Origin: Gammaproteobacteria bacterium
GTDB lineage: Bacteria; Pseudomonadota; Gammaproteobacteria; Burkholderiales; Sulfuricellaceae
Assembly: GCA_018824405.1 (NCBI GenBank)
Contig: JAHJGO010000013.1
Span: 1 to 64,000 of the forward strand
Length of the DNA stretch: 64,000 nt
Direction: 5' to 3'
Numbering within the stretch: position 1 is the stretch's first letter; every line of letters begins with the position of its first letter. The notes under the pieces were generated by a model. It worked only from the letters and a program-made list of their open reading frames with translations. It made no database searches and was not told where the DNA came from. This document shows, one piece after another, positions 23,280 through 31,386 of the stretch. The translations under genes were made by a program, and so were the position numbers.

Positions 23280-24038
23280 ATGAGTAACAACATGGACAAA
23301 ACCCCTGAAAACAAGTCGCACGACAGCAGTCGTCGACAGTTTGTCGGTTATGGTGCTGCCATGGCAGGTCTGGCAATAGCACCGGGCGTGACTTTATTTG
23401 ATCTGGCACATGGGCGTGCGCCTGAAGAGGCTGCATCCAGCAAGGTACGCTGGGGTATGCTGATCGACAGCGGCAAATGCGCCACTGGTTGTGATGATTG
23501 CGTATCCGCCTGCGGCAAAGAAAATGGTTTTTCCGGCACCCGAGAAACCGATTCACAGTGGATTCGGAAAGTCGAAATCAAGGATCTGCGTAGCGGTCAA
23601 TCGCATAGTCTGCCCATGATGTGTCAGCATTGCGAGCATCCACCTTGCGTAGATGTATGTCCAACTGGAGCATCTTTCAAGCGTGCGGATGGGATCGTCC
23701 TGGTTGACCGTCATATCTGCATCGGTTGCCGATATTGCATGATGGCATGTCCATACAAAGCTCGTTCCTTTGTTCATGAAGAGCTGCATGATCAGAATCC
23801 AGATGTCCCGCGCGGCAAGGGTTGTGTGGAATCATGTACGTTATGTGTTCATCGTGTAGATAAGGGTGGCCAGCCAGCATGTGCCGATGCTTGTTCTGAA
23901 GCAGGGCATAACGCAATCCTGTTTGGTGATCTGAACGATCCAAACAGTGAAATTTCCAAACGTGTTACGACGCTCGCGACGACCCAGGTTCGTGCTGATC
24001 TGGGACTTAATGTTGGCGTACGTTATCAGGGACTCTAA
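23280..24038 (+). CDS. dsrO: Periplasmic ferredoxin-like subunit DsrO
   Basis: Iron-sulfur subunit of DsrMKJOP on the periplasmic side. The 252-residue precursor carries a twin-arginine signal (SSRRQFVG, then a hydrophobic stretch to LAHGRA). Four ferredoxin-type Cys groups follow: CATGCDDCVSAC, MMCQHCEHPPCVDVCP, CIGCRYCMMACP and CVESCTLCVHRV with PACADACSEAG, as expected for three or four cubane clusters. It precedes dsrP by 5 bases. Confidence 0.95.
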   Translation: MSNNMDKTPENKSHDSSRRQFVGYGAAMAGLAIAPGVTLFDLAHGRAPEEAASSKVRWGMLIDSGKCATGCDDCVSACGKENGFSGTRETDSQWIRKVEIKDLRSGQSHSLPMMCQHCEHPPCVDVCPTGASFKRADGIVLVDRHICIGCRYCMMACPYKARSFVHEELHDQNPDVPRGKGCVESCTLCVHRVDKGGQPACADACSEAGHNAILFGDLNDPNSEISKRVTTLATTQVRADLGLNVGVRYQGL

Positions 24039-24043
24039 GCGAC

Positions 24044-25246
24044 ATGAATATTGAAGCTTTTCGAAAAATAGAAGAGCGTGCGTTTTATGCGCTCGCGGGG
24101 TTGCTTGGTCTGGTTGTCCTGATTGGGCTGGGTGCTGCTCATTACATGGAAACACACGGACACGTTGTGACCGGGATGAATAACCAGATCGTATGGGGCC
24201 TGCCTCATGTGTTTGCCATATTCATGATTGTGGCAGCATCTGGCGTGCTGAACGTGGCTTCGATCGGCTCTGTGTTTGGGAAGCCGATATACAAAGCACG
24301 TGCGCCACTTTCCGCCCTTCTCGCCATTGCTTTGCTGGCTGGCGGGTTGACTGTGCTGATGCTGGACTTGGGGCGCCCGGACCGTCTGATCGTGGCAATG
24401 ACTCATTTCAACTTCAAGTCGATTTTTGCGCTTAATGTGATTTTATATACCGGCTTCTTTGCCATCGTTGCAATATATATCTGGACCATGATGGAACGGA
24501 AAATGTATGCATATTCTAAATATGTGGGGTTTTCTGCCTTTATTTGGCGCCTTGCTCTAACCACGGCTACCGGTTCTATCTTTGGTTTTCTTGTGGCGCG
24601 CCAGGCTTACAACACGGCTATTCTTGCGCCGATGTTTATTATCATGTCGTTTGCTTACGGTCTGGCAGTTTTCATTCTGGTTCAGTCTTTCATGTATGCT
24701 TGGAATGGGATGAAGCTTGACCCCGCAATTCTTCGCCGTATGAAGAACTTGCTGGCAACATTTGCTGGTGCGGTACTCTATTTCACCATCGTCTATCACC
24801 TGACCAATCTTTATTTCGCCAAGCAAGCTGCATTTGAGCGCTTCATATTGATTGATGGTGGCGTATTTACTACGCTATTCTGGGTGGGGCAAATATTGGT
24901 TGGCGCTCTGATTCCGATTGGCATGCTGTTGCATCCGACCATGGGAAGCAAAAGTAAAACTGTGCTTTGGGCATCAGCGCTGATTATCCTTGGAGGATTT
25001 GCCCAGTTGTATGTCGTCGTTATTGGTGGGCAGGCGTTCCCTCTGGAAATGTTCCCCGGCATGCAGGAGTCCAGTTCTTTCTTTGATGGTGCAATTCATC
25101 ACTACAGCCCAACATTGCCCGAGTTTCTGTTGGGAGTTGGCGGTTTGGGAATCGCATTCCTGATTACAACCATTGCGGTACGTGTGTTGAATTTCTTGCC
25201 TCGGGATCACTCCCATCCTGTCGCACAGGATGCTCTGACAGACTAA
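24044..25246 (+). CDS. dsrP: NrfD-like membrane subunit DsrP
   Basis: Polytopic membrane protein of the PsrC/NrfD family that handles quinol in the DsrMKJOP complex. The 400-residue chain has about ten hydrophobic segments, beginning YALAGLLGLVVLIGLGAAHYM and ending GVGGLGIAFLITTIAVRVLNFLP. Family features include GLPHVFAIFMIVAASGV, LDLGRPDRLIVAM and a late MFPGMQESSSFFDG loop. A strong hairpin with a T-rich tail follows, probably ending or attenuating the main dsr transcript before dsrN. Confidence 0.95.
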   Translation: MNIEAFRKIEERAFYALAGLLGLVVLIGLGAAHYMETHGHVVTGMNNQIVWGLPHVFAIFMIVAASGVLNVASIGSVFGKPIYKARAPLSALLAIALLAGGLTVLMLDLGRPDRLIVAMTHFNFKSIFALNVILYTGFFAIVAIYIWTMMERKMYAYSKYVGFSAFIWRLALTTATGSIFGFLVARQAYNTAILAPMFIIMSFAYGLAVFILVQSFMYAWNGMKLDPAILRRMKNLLATFAGAVLYFTIVYHLTNLYFAKQAAFERFILIDGGVFTTLFWVGQILVGALIPIGMLLHPTMGSKSKTVLWASALIILGGFAQLYVVVIGGQAFPLEMFPGMQESSSFFDGAIHHYSPTLPEFLLGVGGLGIAFLITTIAVRVLNFLPRDHSHPVAQDALTD

Positions 25247-25264
25247 CAAGCCAGTTTTCGGTCT

Positions 25265-25340
25265 AACCCGAAGTATGCCGAAGGTAGAGTGCTATATGGA
25301 TAGCCTCGTTTTTTCCATCGGCTACTTCGGGTTTATTATT
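25265..25340 (+). terminator. Terminator-like hairpin between dsrP and dsrN
   Basis: AACCCGAAGTATGCCGA at 25265-25281 pairs with TCGGCTACTTCGGGTT at 25318-25333 with one bulged base, a stem of about 16 pairs, followed at once by TATTATTTTT. This has the form of a rho-independent terminator with a long loop. dsrN and dsrR may therefore be read at a lower level or from their own promoter. Confidence 0.65.
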
Positions 25341-25359
25341 TTTGAACCTAGTTGAATTC

Positions 25360-26760
25360 ATGCCACGTTTGCTAATTTCTGCAGCACACAAATCATCTGG
25401 CAAAACCACTGTCAGTATAGGTTTGTGCTCCGCTCTAACCCAGCGGGGCCTCAAAATACAGCCTTTTAAAAAGGGGCCTGATTATATTGATCCGATGTGG
25501 TTAGGTGCAGCTTCGGGTAGATCATGCCGCAATTTGGATTTTTACCTGATGGGCCGGGATGAAATCATCGCTTCAGTGCAACAACATGCTGCCGGTGCCG
25601 ATCTGAGTCTGATCGAAGGAAATAAGGGTCTTTATGATGGATTAGACCTGGATGGCAGCAACAGTAACGCTGCTCTGGCAGAATTGCTGCATGCGCCAGT
25701 GGTTCTGGTTATAGATGCGCGAGGCATGACTCGCGGCATTGCACCGTTGATTCTCGGCTATCAGGCATTTGACAGGAACATTCGCATTGCCGGGGTTATT
25801 CTCAACAATCTGGGTGGCGCAAGGCACGAAGGAAAATTGCGCGCAGTGATTGAGCACTATACCGATGTGTCTGTTCTTGGCGCGGTGCATCATGATCCTC
25901 GCTTACAAATTACCGAACGGCATTTGGGCTTGATGCCCAGCAATGAGTCTACCGAAGCCTTACAGCATATCTTGCAGATTGGACAAGTTGTTGGCAGTCA
26001 AGTTGATCTGGATACGCTGATCCGTATTGCAAATAGTGCGACAACAGAAGACCCGGTTGCAATTATGCCTGAAGCAACCACTAACATTGTCTTGAACAAG
26101 CCTCCAACACTGAGGATAGGCGTTGCCAGGGATCAGGCTTTTGGTTTTTATTACGAGGATGATCTGCAGGCAATGCGTGCGGAGGGAGCAGAAATCGTTA
26201 TTGTCGATACCCTTAGTGATGCAAAATTGCCGGGGCAGTTGGATGGACTGTTTATAGGGGGGGGGTTCCCCGAGCTATTCATGGATCAACTTGAACAGAA
26301 CTCCAGTTTGCGTCAGGATATCCACGATGCAATTGAATCTGGCTTGCCAACCTACGCTGAATGCGGTGGGTTAATGTATCTGGCGCGAAGTTTGTCGTGG
26401 CAAGGGAAAACTCGCAAAATGGCTGGAGTAATTCCTGGTGACGTGGTGATGCACGGAAAACCTGTGGGGCGAGGGTACGTGCGCGTGCGCTCGACAGGGC
26501 AATGCCCATGGCCAGGCGAGGAGTCAGGCAAGGAACTGCTGGCACATGAATTTCACTATTCAAGCCTGGAAAATCTTGAATCTGGCCTTAAATATGCTTT
26601 TGATGTTAAACGTGGTCATGGGATTGATGGCAAACGTGACGGCATTGTGTACAAGAATCTACTCGCGTGTTATACGCATTTCCGCTCCCTCCATGGCTAC
26701 AACTGGGCGAAACGCTTCATGGAGTTTGTCCGACAAGAAAAGAGCGCGAGACAGCAGTAA
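25360..26760 (+). CDS. dsrN: Sirohaem amidase DsrN (cobyrinate a,c-diamide synthase family)
   Basis: Glutamine-dependent amidase of the CobB/CbiA family; in dsr loci it converts sirohaem to the amide used by DsrAB. The 466-residue product has an N-terminal ATP-binding P-loop (ISAAHKSSGKTTVS, residues 6-19) and a C-terminal class I glutaminase-type domain with the nucleophile Cys in TYAECGGLMYLARS. It starts at ATG 25360; a TTG six codons earlier is less likely. It is followed by dsrR, 31 bases on. Confidence 0.93.
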   Translation: MPRLLISAAHKSSGKTTVSIGLCSALTQRGLKIQPFKKGPDYIDPMWLGAASGRSCRNLDFYLMGRDEIIASVQQHAAGADLSLIEGNKGLYDGLDLDGSNSNAALAELLHAPVVLVIDARGMTRGIAPLILGYQAFDRNIRIAGVILNNLGGARHEGKLRAVIEHYTDVSVLGAVHHDPRLQITERHLGLMPSNESTEALQHILQIGQVVGSQVDLDTLIRIANSATTEDPVAIMPEATTNIVLNKPPTLRIGVARDQAFGFYYEDDLQAMRAEGAEIVIVDTLSDAKLPGQLDGLFIGGGFPELFMDQLEQNSSLRQDIHDAIESGLPTYAECGGLMYLARSLSWQGKTRKMAGVIPGDVVMHGKPVGRGYVRVRSTGQCPWPGEESGKELLAHEFHYSSLENLESGLKYAFDVKRGHGIDGKRDGIVYKNLLACYTHFRSLHGYNWAKRFMEFVRQEKSARQQ

Positions 26761-26791
26761 GATGTGGATTGAATAATTCAAGGAGAATCGT

Positions 26792-27163
26792 ATGGTTAAG
26801 ATAACCGCTGAAGCAGCAGAGCAAATAAAAAATGCAGCAACGCAGGCCGGCGCTGAAGGTATGGCGTTGCGAATCGCAGCTAAGCGTGATTTTGATGGCT
26901 CGATCCAGTATGGAATGGGTTTCGACGAGCAGGCCGATGGCGATATGCTGGTTGAAGAGGAAGGGCTTAAATTACTTGTGGCTACGCAAAGTCAAGAGCT
27001 GCTTGGTGGCGCAGTACTCGATTTTGTCGAGATGAGTCCTGGTAATTTTCAATTTATTTTTGTAAATCCCAACGATACTGCCGGTTCCTCCTGCAGTAGT
27101 TCCAGTGGTGGTGGTAGCAGTAGCGGTGGTGGCTGCGGTGGTTGTGGTGGTGGCTGTCACTAA
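26792..27163 (+). CDS. dsrR: A-type-scaffold-like protein DsrR with Cys/Gly/Ser tail
   Basis: DsrR resembles A-type iron-sulfur carriers (IscA) but lacks their cluster Cys residues; in Allochromatium it affects dsr expression after transcription. Residues 1-95 fit: VKITAEAAEQIKNAA, LRIAAKRDFDGSIQYGMGFDEQ, GAVLDFVEMSPGNFQFIFVNPND. There is no Cys in this body. The C-terminal 27 residues are a low-complexity tail of Ser and Gly with four Cys and a final His (SSGGGCGGCGGGCH). Such a tail could bind metal and is unusual. AAGGAGAATCGT precedes the ATG. lpd follows after 12 bases. Confidence 0.88.
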   Translation: MVKITAEAAEQIKNAATQAGAEGMALRIAAKRDFDGSIQYGMGFDEQADGDMLVEEEGLKLLVATQSQELLGGAVLDFVEMSPGNFQFIFVNPNDTAGSSCSSSSGGGSSSGGGCGGCGGGCH

Positions 27164-27175
27164 TTCTGCCCTGCG

Positions 27176-28672
27176 ATGAGCAAATTCGATCTCATCGTAA
27201 TTGGCAGCGGACCAGGCGGATATAAAGCTGCGATCACTGCAGCCCACCTGGGTGCACGTGTCGCTTTGGTCGAAAAGGGTTTGTCAGGCGGCACCTGCCT
27301 TAATCAAGGGTGTATTCCAAAGAAGACCCTGATCCACCTTGCACTGCTGATCGAGGATGTACATGAGCTTCAGGGGCGTGGTCTTGTAGGCAAGATAAGT
27401 GGCGATTTTGTTAGTGCCATGGCGCATAAGAATGCTGTTGTTGCAGGTATCCGGGACAATTTTAGCGTATGGCTCAAACGTCTTGGTGTACAGGTTTTTC
27501 ATGGTGAAGCGAAAATTCTTCCCGGTCGTGAAGTGCAGCTGACAACTTGTGGTGCAGTTGCTGACGTTGCCGGAAACCAAAGCTTGGATCCTGGCGTGGT
27601 GGCTGCGGAAAAAGTCATAAAGATTACGGGTGATAAAATTATTATCGCCACAGGTGCGGTGCCACGCGAACTTGAAAGCTGCCCGACAGATGGGCGACGT
27701 GTGCTTAATTCGCGCGACTTCATGTTCAAGCTAAACCAGTTACCCGAGTCAGTGTTATGCGTGGGCGGAGGTGCAATCGGAGTGGAGCTGGGTTTCGTAT
27801 TCCATCAATTCGGTGCGCGCGTATGTATCGTCGAACAGGGTTCGCGTCTGCTTGATCAGCCACAAATTTCTGAGCGTGCGAGCAACCTGCTGGAGCGAAA
27901 ATTCAAGCGCATTGGCATTGAGGTCAGGAAGCGTATTTCTGTAATCGCCACTCAGCATGTATCGGATGGCGTTGAAGTCACTTTCAGTGATGGCCAGCGC
28001 GAAACTTATCACAAGGTGCTGGTGGCGGTAGGACGCAAGCCGGCAAGTGCCGGACTAGGGCTTGAAGAAGCCGGAGTCAAAGTTGATGCAGTAGGATTTA
28101 TTGAGGTTTCAGAATACCTCGAAACCAGTGTGCCAGGCATTTACGCAATTGGTGACGTCAAGGAAGGCCCCATGACCGCGAATGCCGCTTTGCATGACGC
28201 CAAGGTGGCTGCAACCAATGCGATTAATGGTAACGTTTTTCACCCTAACTACCACAAGGTGCCGGTAGTAATCAATTCAGCATTTGAAATTGCTGCTGTG
28301 GGTTTGACTGAGGAGCAGGCAGAAGCCGCAGGATTTACGCCTGATGTTGCTCGAGCGAGTTTTGGCGGTTCCGGCAAGGCCCGCGCGCACCATGATTTCG
28401 AAGGTTTTATCGAGGTGGTGCATGATGAGGAGTCAGGCCAGCTACTTGGGGGGTGCATCGTAGGACCAGAGGCGGGGGAGCAGATTCACATGATGACTGC
28501 AGCCTGTCAGTCCGATCGTGGTCTGTGGTTTTTCAAGGATCTGAGTTATAGCCACCCATCCTGGTGCGAGGAACTGGAAACTGCAATCGACCCCTATACC
28601 TCAGCCTATTCACGCGCTCACGGCGATGTGGTGCCAGGGATATATGCAAACTCAGGCGGGAGAAAAAAATGA
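27176..28672 (+). CDS. Dihydrolipoyl dehydrogenase-like flavoprotein in the dsr operon
   Basis: A 498-residue pyridine nucleotide-disulfide oxidoreductase. Motifs: FAD site GSGPGGYKAAITAAHLG (residues 10-26), redox Cys pair GGTCLNQGCIPKKTL (about 38-52), NAD site VGGGAIGVELGFVF (about 198-211), second FAD motif YAIGDVKEGPMTANAA and the C-terminal His-Glu dyad as HPSWCE, where classical enzymes have HPTLSE. It runs past the dyad by about 35 residues, more than usual. No lipoyl-protein or E2 gene is near. Position directly after dsrR suggests a role in sulfur oxidation, perhaps with a lipoate-binding or thiol partner; this is inference. Confidence 0.85.
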   Translation: MSKFDLIVIGSGPGGYKAAITAAHLGARVALVEKGLSGGTCLNQGCIPKKTLIHLALLIEDVHELQGRGLVGKISGDFVSAMAHKNAVVAGIRDNFSVWLKRLGVQVFHGEAKILPGREVQLTTCGAVADVAGNQSLDPGVVAAEKVIKITGDKIIIATGAVPRELESCPTDGRRVLNSRDFMFKLNQLPESVLCVGGGAIGVELGFVFHQFGARVCIVEQGSRLLDQPQISERASNLLERKFKRIGIEVRKRISVIATQHVSDGVEVTFSDGQRETYHKVLVAVGRKPASAGLGLEEAGVKVDAVGFIEVSEYLETSVPGIYAIGDVKEGPMTANAALHDAKVAATNAINGNVFHPNYHKVPVVINSAFEIAAVGLTEEQAEAAGFTPDVARASFGGSGKARAHHDFEGFIEVVHDEESGQLLGGCIVGPEAGEQIHMMTAACQSDRGLWFFKDLSYSHPSWCEELETAIDPYTSAYSRAHGDVVPGIYANSGGRKK

Positions 28673-28675
28673 TGT

Positions 28676-28882
28676 CTACTGCTCACCGGATTTTTGTTCC
28701 AGTGAGCGGGTATGTTCATCCAATGTCTGCTCCACGCGTTTAGCCTTTTCCAGAGCCTGACGTTCAGTGGGGAAAAGAACTGGGGCCGGAGTTTGTGGCA
28801 CGGGTGCCTGATAAGGCTTTTTCTCTTCACCACAGGCAGCAAGGAAAAGGCACAATAATATCAATATCCAGAATGATTTCAT
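28676..28882 (-). CDS. Small putative lipoprotein
   Basis: A 68-residue product starting MKSFWILILLCLFLAACGEEKK: a signal peptide with lipobox LAAC, so the mature protein of about 52 residues would be lipid-anchored at Cys 17. The rest is a Pro-rich linker (QAPVPQTPAPV) followed by an acidic/basic helix (ERQALEKAKRVEQTLDEHTRSLEQ). I recognise no family. ATG 28882 is chosen over an upstream start because it begins the signal peptide directly. It converges on the lpd gene, with 3 bases between the stops. Confidence 0.65.
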   Translation of the reverse strand: MKSFWILILLCLFLAACGEEKKPYQAPVPQTPAPVLFPTERQALEKAKRVEQTLDEHTRSLEQKSGEQ

Positions 28883-28957
28883 GGAAAAACTCTGTGTTGT
28901 TATGTTGAATACCATTTTCGCTTGTCATGTGTCATGAATCAAGCCTTAGGAGTCGCA

Positions 28958-29506
28958 ATGCCGCGCAACAAAAAATCCCCTGAAAAAGTAGTCCAGACAG
29001 GTCTGCGTATCAAGGGAAAAAGGAAAATTAAGCGCTTGGATCTTGCTCAGTTCATGGGGCACCAATATCTGTGTCAATCCTTGACCGTGCCAGAGATCAA
29101 GAGACTTCTTAAGTATCTGACGTTACGCCAATTCAATGAAGGCGACATCCTGGCGGATATTGGCGAAGTTGGCGAGGCGTTGTATTTGGTCGTGCAGGGT
29201 GAAATAGCGCTTGTGGTTGCAGAAAAGAAAAAGGAATATGAAATCGTACGTGAGGGTCCGGGTGAAATGCTTGGCATCATGTCATTTTTTGATCGTAAGC
29301 CACGCTCGGTGAGACTGGTTGCCCGGGCTCCGGACACTCAGGTGTTGCGTCTTTCGCGGGCCATGTACAAGCGCATGAAAGTGGAGCATCCTTTCATCGC
29401 CATCAACCTTGTGGAACATGCCCTGATCAATCTTGATTGTCTGTTCCGCAAAGTCAGTAATGATTTTGCCCAGTTTGCTCATCATTTGTATGGTACGGGT
29501 AAATAA
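28958..29506 (+). CDS. Cyclic nucleotide-binding (CRP-like) domain protein without HTH
   Basis: A 182-residue cytoplasmic protein. After a basic N-terminal stretch (PRNKKSPEKVV, IKGKRKIKRLD) comes a cNMP-binding fold: LTLRQFNEGDILADIGEVGEALYLVVQGEIALV and GPGEMLGIMSFFDRKPRSVRLVA, matching the phosphate-binding cassette region of CRP-type domains. The usual ligand Arg-Ser/Thr pair is present as PRSVR, so nucleotide binding is possible. The C-terminus is a helical segment with no helix-turn-helix. AGGAG lies 8 bases before ATG 28958. Downstream of dsr, it may be a signalling adaptor; target unknown. Confidence 0.75.
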   Translation: MPRNKKSPEKVVQTGLRIKGKRKIKRLDLAQFMGHQYLCQSLTVPEIKRLLKYLTLRQFNEGDILADIGEVGEALYLVVQGEIALVVAEKKKEYEIVREGPGEMLGIMSFFDRKPRSVRLVARAPDTQVLRLSRAMYKRMKVEHPFIAINLVEHALINLDCLFRKVSNDFAQFAHHLYGTGK

Positions 29507-29508
29507 GC

Positions 29509-30153
29509 CTAGTCTAGAAGTCCCTGTTGTGTCAGAAAGCTGTGCAGGATTTCGATTCTGACCTGGCTGTCGTTCATCTCAAGCATGTTTTGCCGAGCTG
29601 AAAGTTTCAACGGGAGCAGTTCCGCAAGACGATAGCTAACCCAGACGGCATCTTCATAGTTCAGAGTTGGGGCGAAGCGTTCCACACCAAGATGCTCGAT
29701 CAGGCGGTGTAACAATGTGGCACATGCCTGGTGATTTGGGGGCAGGGGGTGCGGGGGTTCGGGTGCAATATGTACGGCTCTGGCCATGATCAGCCCATTG
29801 GATTCGATGCGCTTATCCTCTATGTGAAAGCGTTGAATCCCAAGTGCCTGAATGTTCAGCACGCCCAGTTGCGGCATATCCCATTCTTTAATTTCCGATA
29901 AACACCCAGTTGTTACATGTTGTGCAGGTTTCCCCGTTTCTTCGCCATCGAGAATCAGGCAAATGCCAAAGGGCTTGCTATCTCTGATGCAAGCACTAAC
30001 CATATCCATGTACCGCGGTTCAAAAACCTTGAGCGGAAGCTTTCCCCCGGGGAAAAGCACGGTTTTGAGAGGAAAAACCGGGATTTCGAACGGCTCAAGG
30101 TGTTTCGCCTGGTTCAGAAAATCAAATACACGTTGTTTTATATCGAGCGACAT
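29509..30153 (-). CDS. Lon protease N-terminal (substrate-binding) domain protein
   Basis: A 214-residue stand-alone LON substrate-binding domain protein. The signature IPVFPLKTVLFPGGKLPLKVFEPRYMDM is at residues 24-51, followed by GKPAQHVTTGCLSEIKEWDMPQLGVLNIQALGIQRFHI. It has no ATPase or protease domain, so it may act as an adaptor or chaperone-like factor. ATG 30153 is chosen because the longer frame would overlap ubiX and adds an unrelated leader. It follows ubiX by 10 bases. Confidence 0.82.
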   Translation of the reverse strand: MSLDIKQRVFDFLNQAKHLEPFEIPVFPLKTVLFPGGKLPLKVFEPRYMDMVSACIRDSKPFGICLILDGEETGKPAQHVTTGCLSEIKEWDMPQLGVLNIQALGIQRFHIEDKRIESNGLIMARAVHIAPEPPHPLPPNHQACATLLHRLIEHLGVERFAPTLNYEDAVWVSYRLAELLPLKLSARQNMLEMNDSQVRIEILHSFLTQQGLLD

Positions 30154-30163
30154 GAGGCGTTGT

Positions 30164-30781
30164 TTAGTCTGTCGGTTTTCCCCATCGCGCCATGAGCTGA
30201 TGGGGTACGCCAAGATGGTCGAGGATGCGTGCCACCACGAAATCAACCAAGTCTTGCACGCTGGCGGGGTGGTGATAAAAACCCGGATTGGCAGGAAGGA
30301 TGACAACGCCGAGGCGTGCCAGTTTGAGCATGTTTTCGAGGTGAATGGCTGAAAACGGAGTTTCTCTCGGGACTAGAATCAGCTTGCGCTGCTCTTTGAG
30401 ACTGACATCAGCGGCCCGTTCAATCAGGCTGTCGCTCATGCCTGCAGCAATGGCCGCCAGGGTGCCCATGGTGCAGGGACACACCACCATGGCATCGGCC
30501 ACGCTGGTGCCGGATGCGATAGGTGCAAACCACTCCTCGCGCCCAAAAACATGGAGTTGCCCGGGCAAGTGGCGGTGCGTTTCGCGCAATTGTTGCTGAG
30601 CCTCCCGGCTGCTGGAGGGGAGGGCAATGTCCATTTCCTGCTTGGCCACGATTTGTGAGGCCTGTGAGTACAGCAGGTAGACAGTTTTGTCTGCTGCCAG
30701 CAGGGATTCCAGCAGGCGCATTGCATAGGGCATGCCTGAAGCGCCGGTGAGTGCAAGAGTGATTGTCTGTGCAGGATTCAT
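30164..30781 (-). CDS. ubiX: Flavin prenyltransferase UbiX
   Basis: Makes the prenylated FMN cofactor used by the UbiD decarboxylase in ubiquinone synthesis. The 205-residue product has TLALTGASGMPYAMRLLESL (FMN phosphate site), the central PIASGTSVADAMVVCPCTMGTLAAIAAG and the C-terminal PRETPFSAIHLENML followed by ILPANPGFYHHP, all diagnostic. No ubiD is in the window. Confidence 0.93.
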   Translation of the reverse strand: MNPAQTITLALTGASGMPYAMRLLESLLAADKTVYLLYSQASQIVAKQEMDIALPSSSREAQQQLRETHRHLPGQLHVFGREEWFAPIASGTSVADAMVVCPCTMGTLAAIAAGMSDSLIERAADVSLKEQRKLILVPRETPFSAIHLENMLKLARLGVVILPANPGFYHHPASVQDLVDFVVARILDHLGVPHQLMARWGKPTD

Positions 30782-30807
30782 AGCTTGTAATTAAAGCACG
30801 AGAGGGC

Positions 30808-31386
30808 CTAATTCACCACTGGAGGCGTTTGAGATTCGGGAATGACAGGCTCAACTTCATGACCAGATTGCTGCGTTTTTTGTGTATCGGAGCTGGGTGG
30901 GATGACCGGTACTTCCAGGGAAGTGGCAGATTTGTTTTTTCCGCTTTCGTTCTTTATAGTTTCTTCCTCTGCTTTTTTCTTTCGTGCTGCTTCCTGTTTT
31001 TGCCGCACCAGTTCGCATACCGTTTTTTCAAACACGTCCCCCACAGTGTCGGGAATAATCGGGGCTGATTCGCCTTCGTGGCTGGCGATATATTCAATTG
31101 TGCTGCCATCTGCTGCATATAGCAGATAACTGATCAGCTTCAGCGTGTGTTCGGCGCAGTGGATGCGTTCGCGATATAGGCCACTTACTGCTGCCTGATT
31201 TTTTACGGTTGCTGGCGTTCTGAAAGCCACTTTCTTCCAGTAAGTAATTTCGTCGCCGTTGATGTAAAGCTTGGAGCGGTCGTAAAAATACTGGTCGCCC
31301 TCTGCCAGCGGCCTGACTCTGATCCATTCTGCCGCAAAAGCGGGCAGGCTAAGCAGGAGCAGAATAATCAGGCCAAGCGCCTTCAT
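30808..31386 (-). CDS. Secreted protein with surface-adhesin-E-like domain
   Basis: The 192-residue precursor has a clear signal peptide (MKALGLIILLLLSLPAFA, cleavage after FAA). The mature N-terminal domain (WIRVRPL, QYFYDRSKLYINGDEITYWKKVAF, ERIHCAEHTLKLI, TVCELV) matches the pattern of small adhesin-E-like domains, with two conserved Cys. The last 70 residues are low complexity: a basic Lys/Glu helix, then Ser/Pro/Gln. It ends beyond the Gx transporter start region (4-base overlap). Function unknown; envelope location is likely. Confidence 0.65.
   Translation of the reverse strand: MKALGLIILLLLSLPAFAAEWIRVRPLAEGDQYFYDRSKLYINGDEITYWKKVAFRTPATVKNQAAVSGLYRERIHCAEHTLKLISYLLYAADGSTIEYIASHEGESAPIIPDTVGDVFEKTVCELVRQKQEAARKKKAEEETIKNESGKNKSATSLEVPVIPPSSDTQKTQQSGHEVEPVIPESQTPPVVN

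Noticed and set aside
27081-27163. Short GGT/AGT repeats that could suggest a tandem repeat or CRISPR-like array
   Set aside because: They encode the Gly/Ser/Cys tail of DsrR in frame; there is no repeat-spacer structure.
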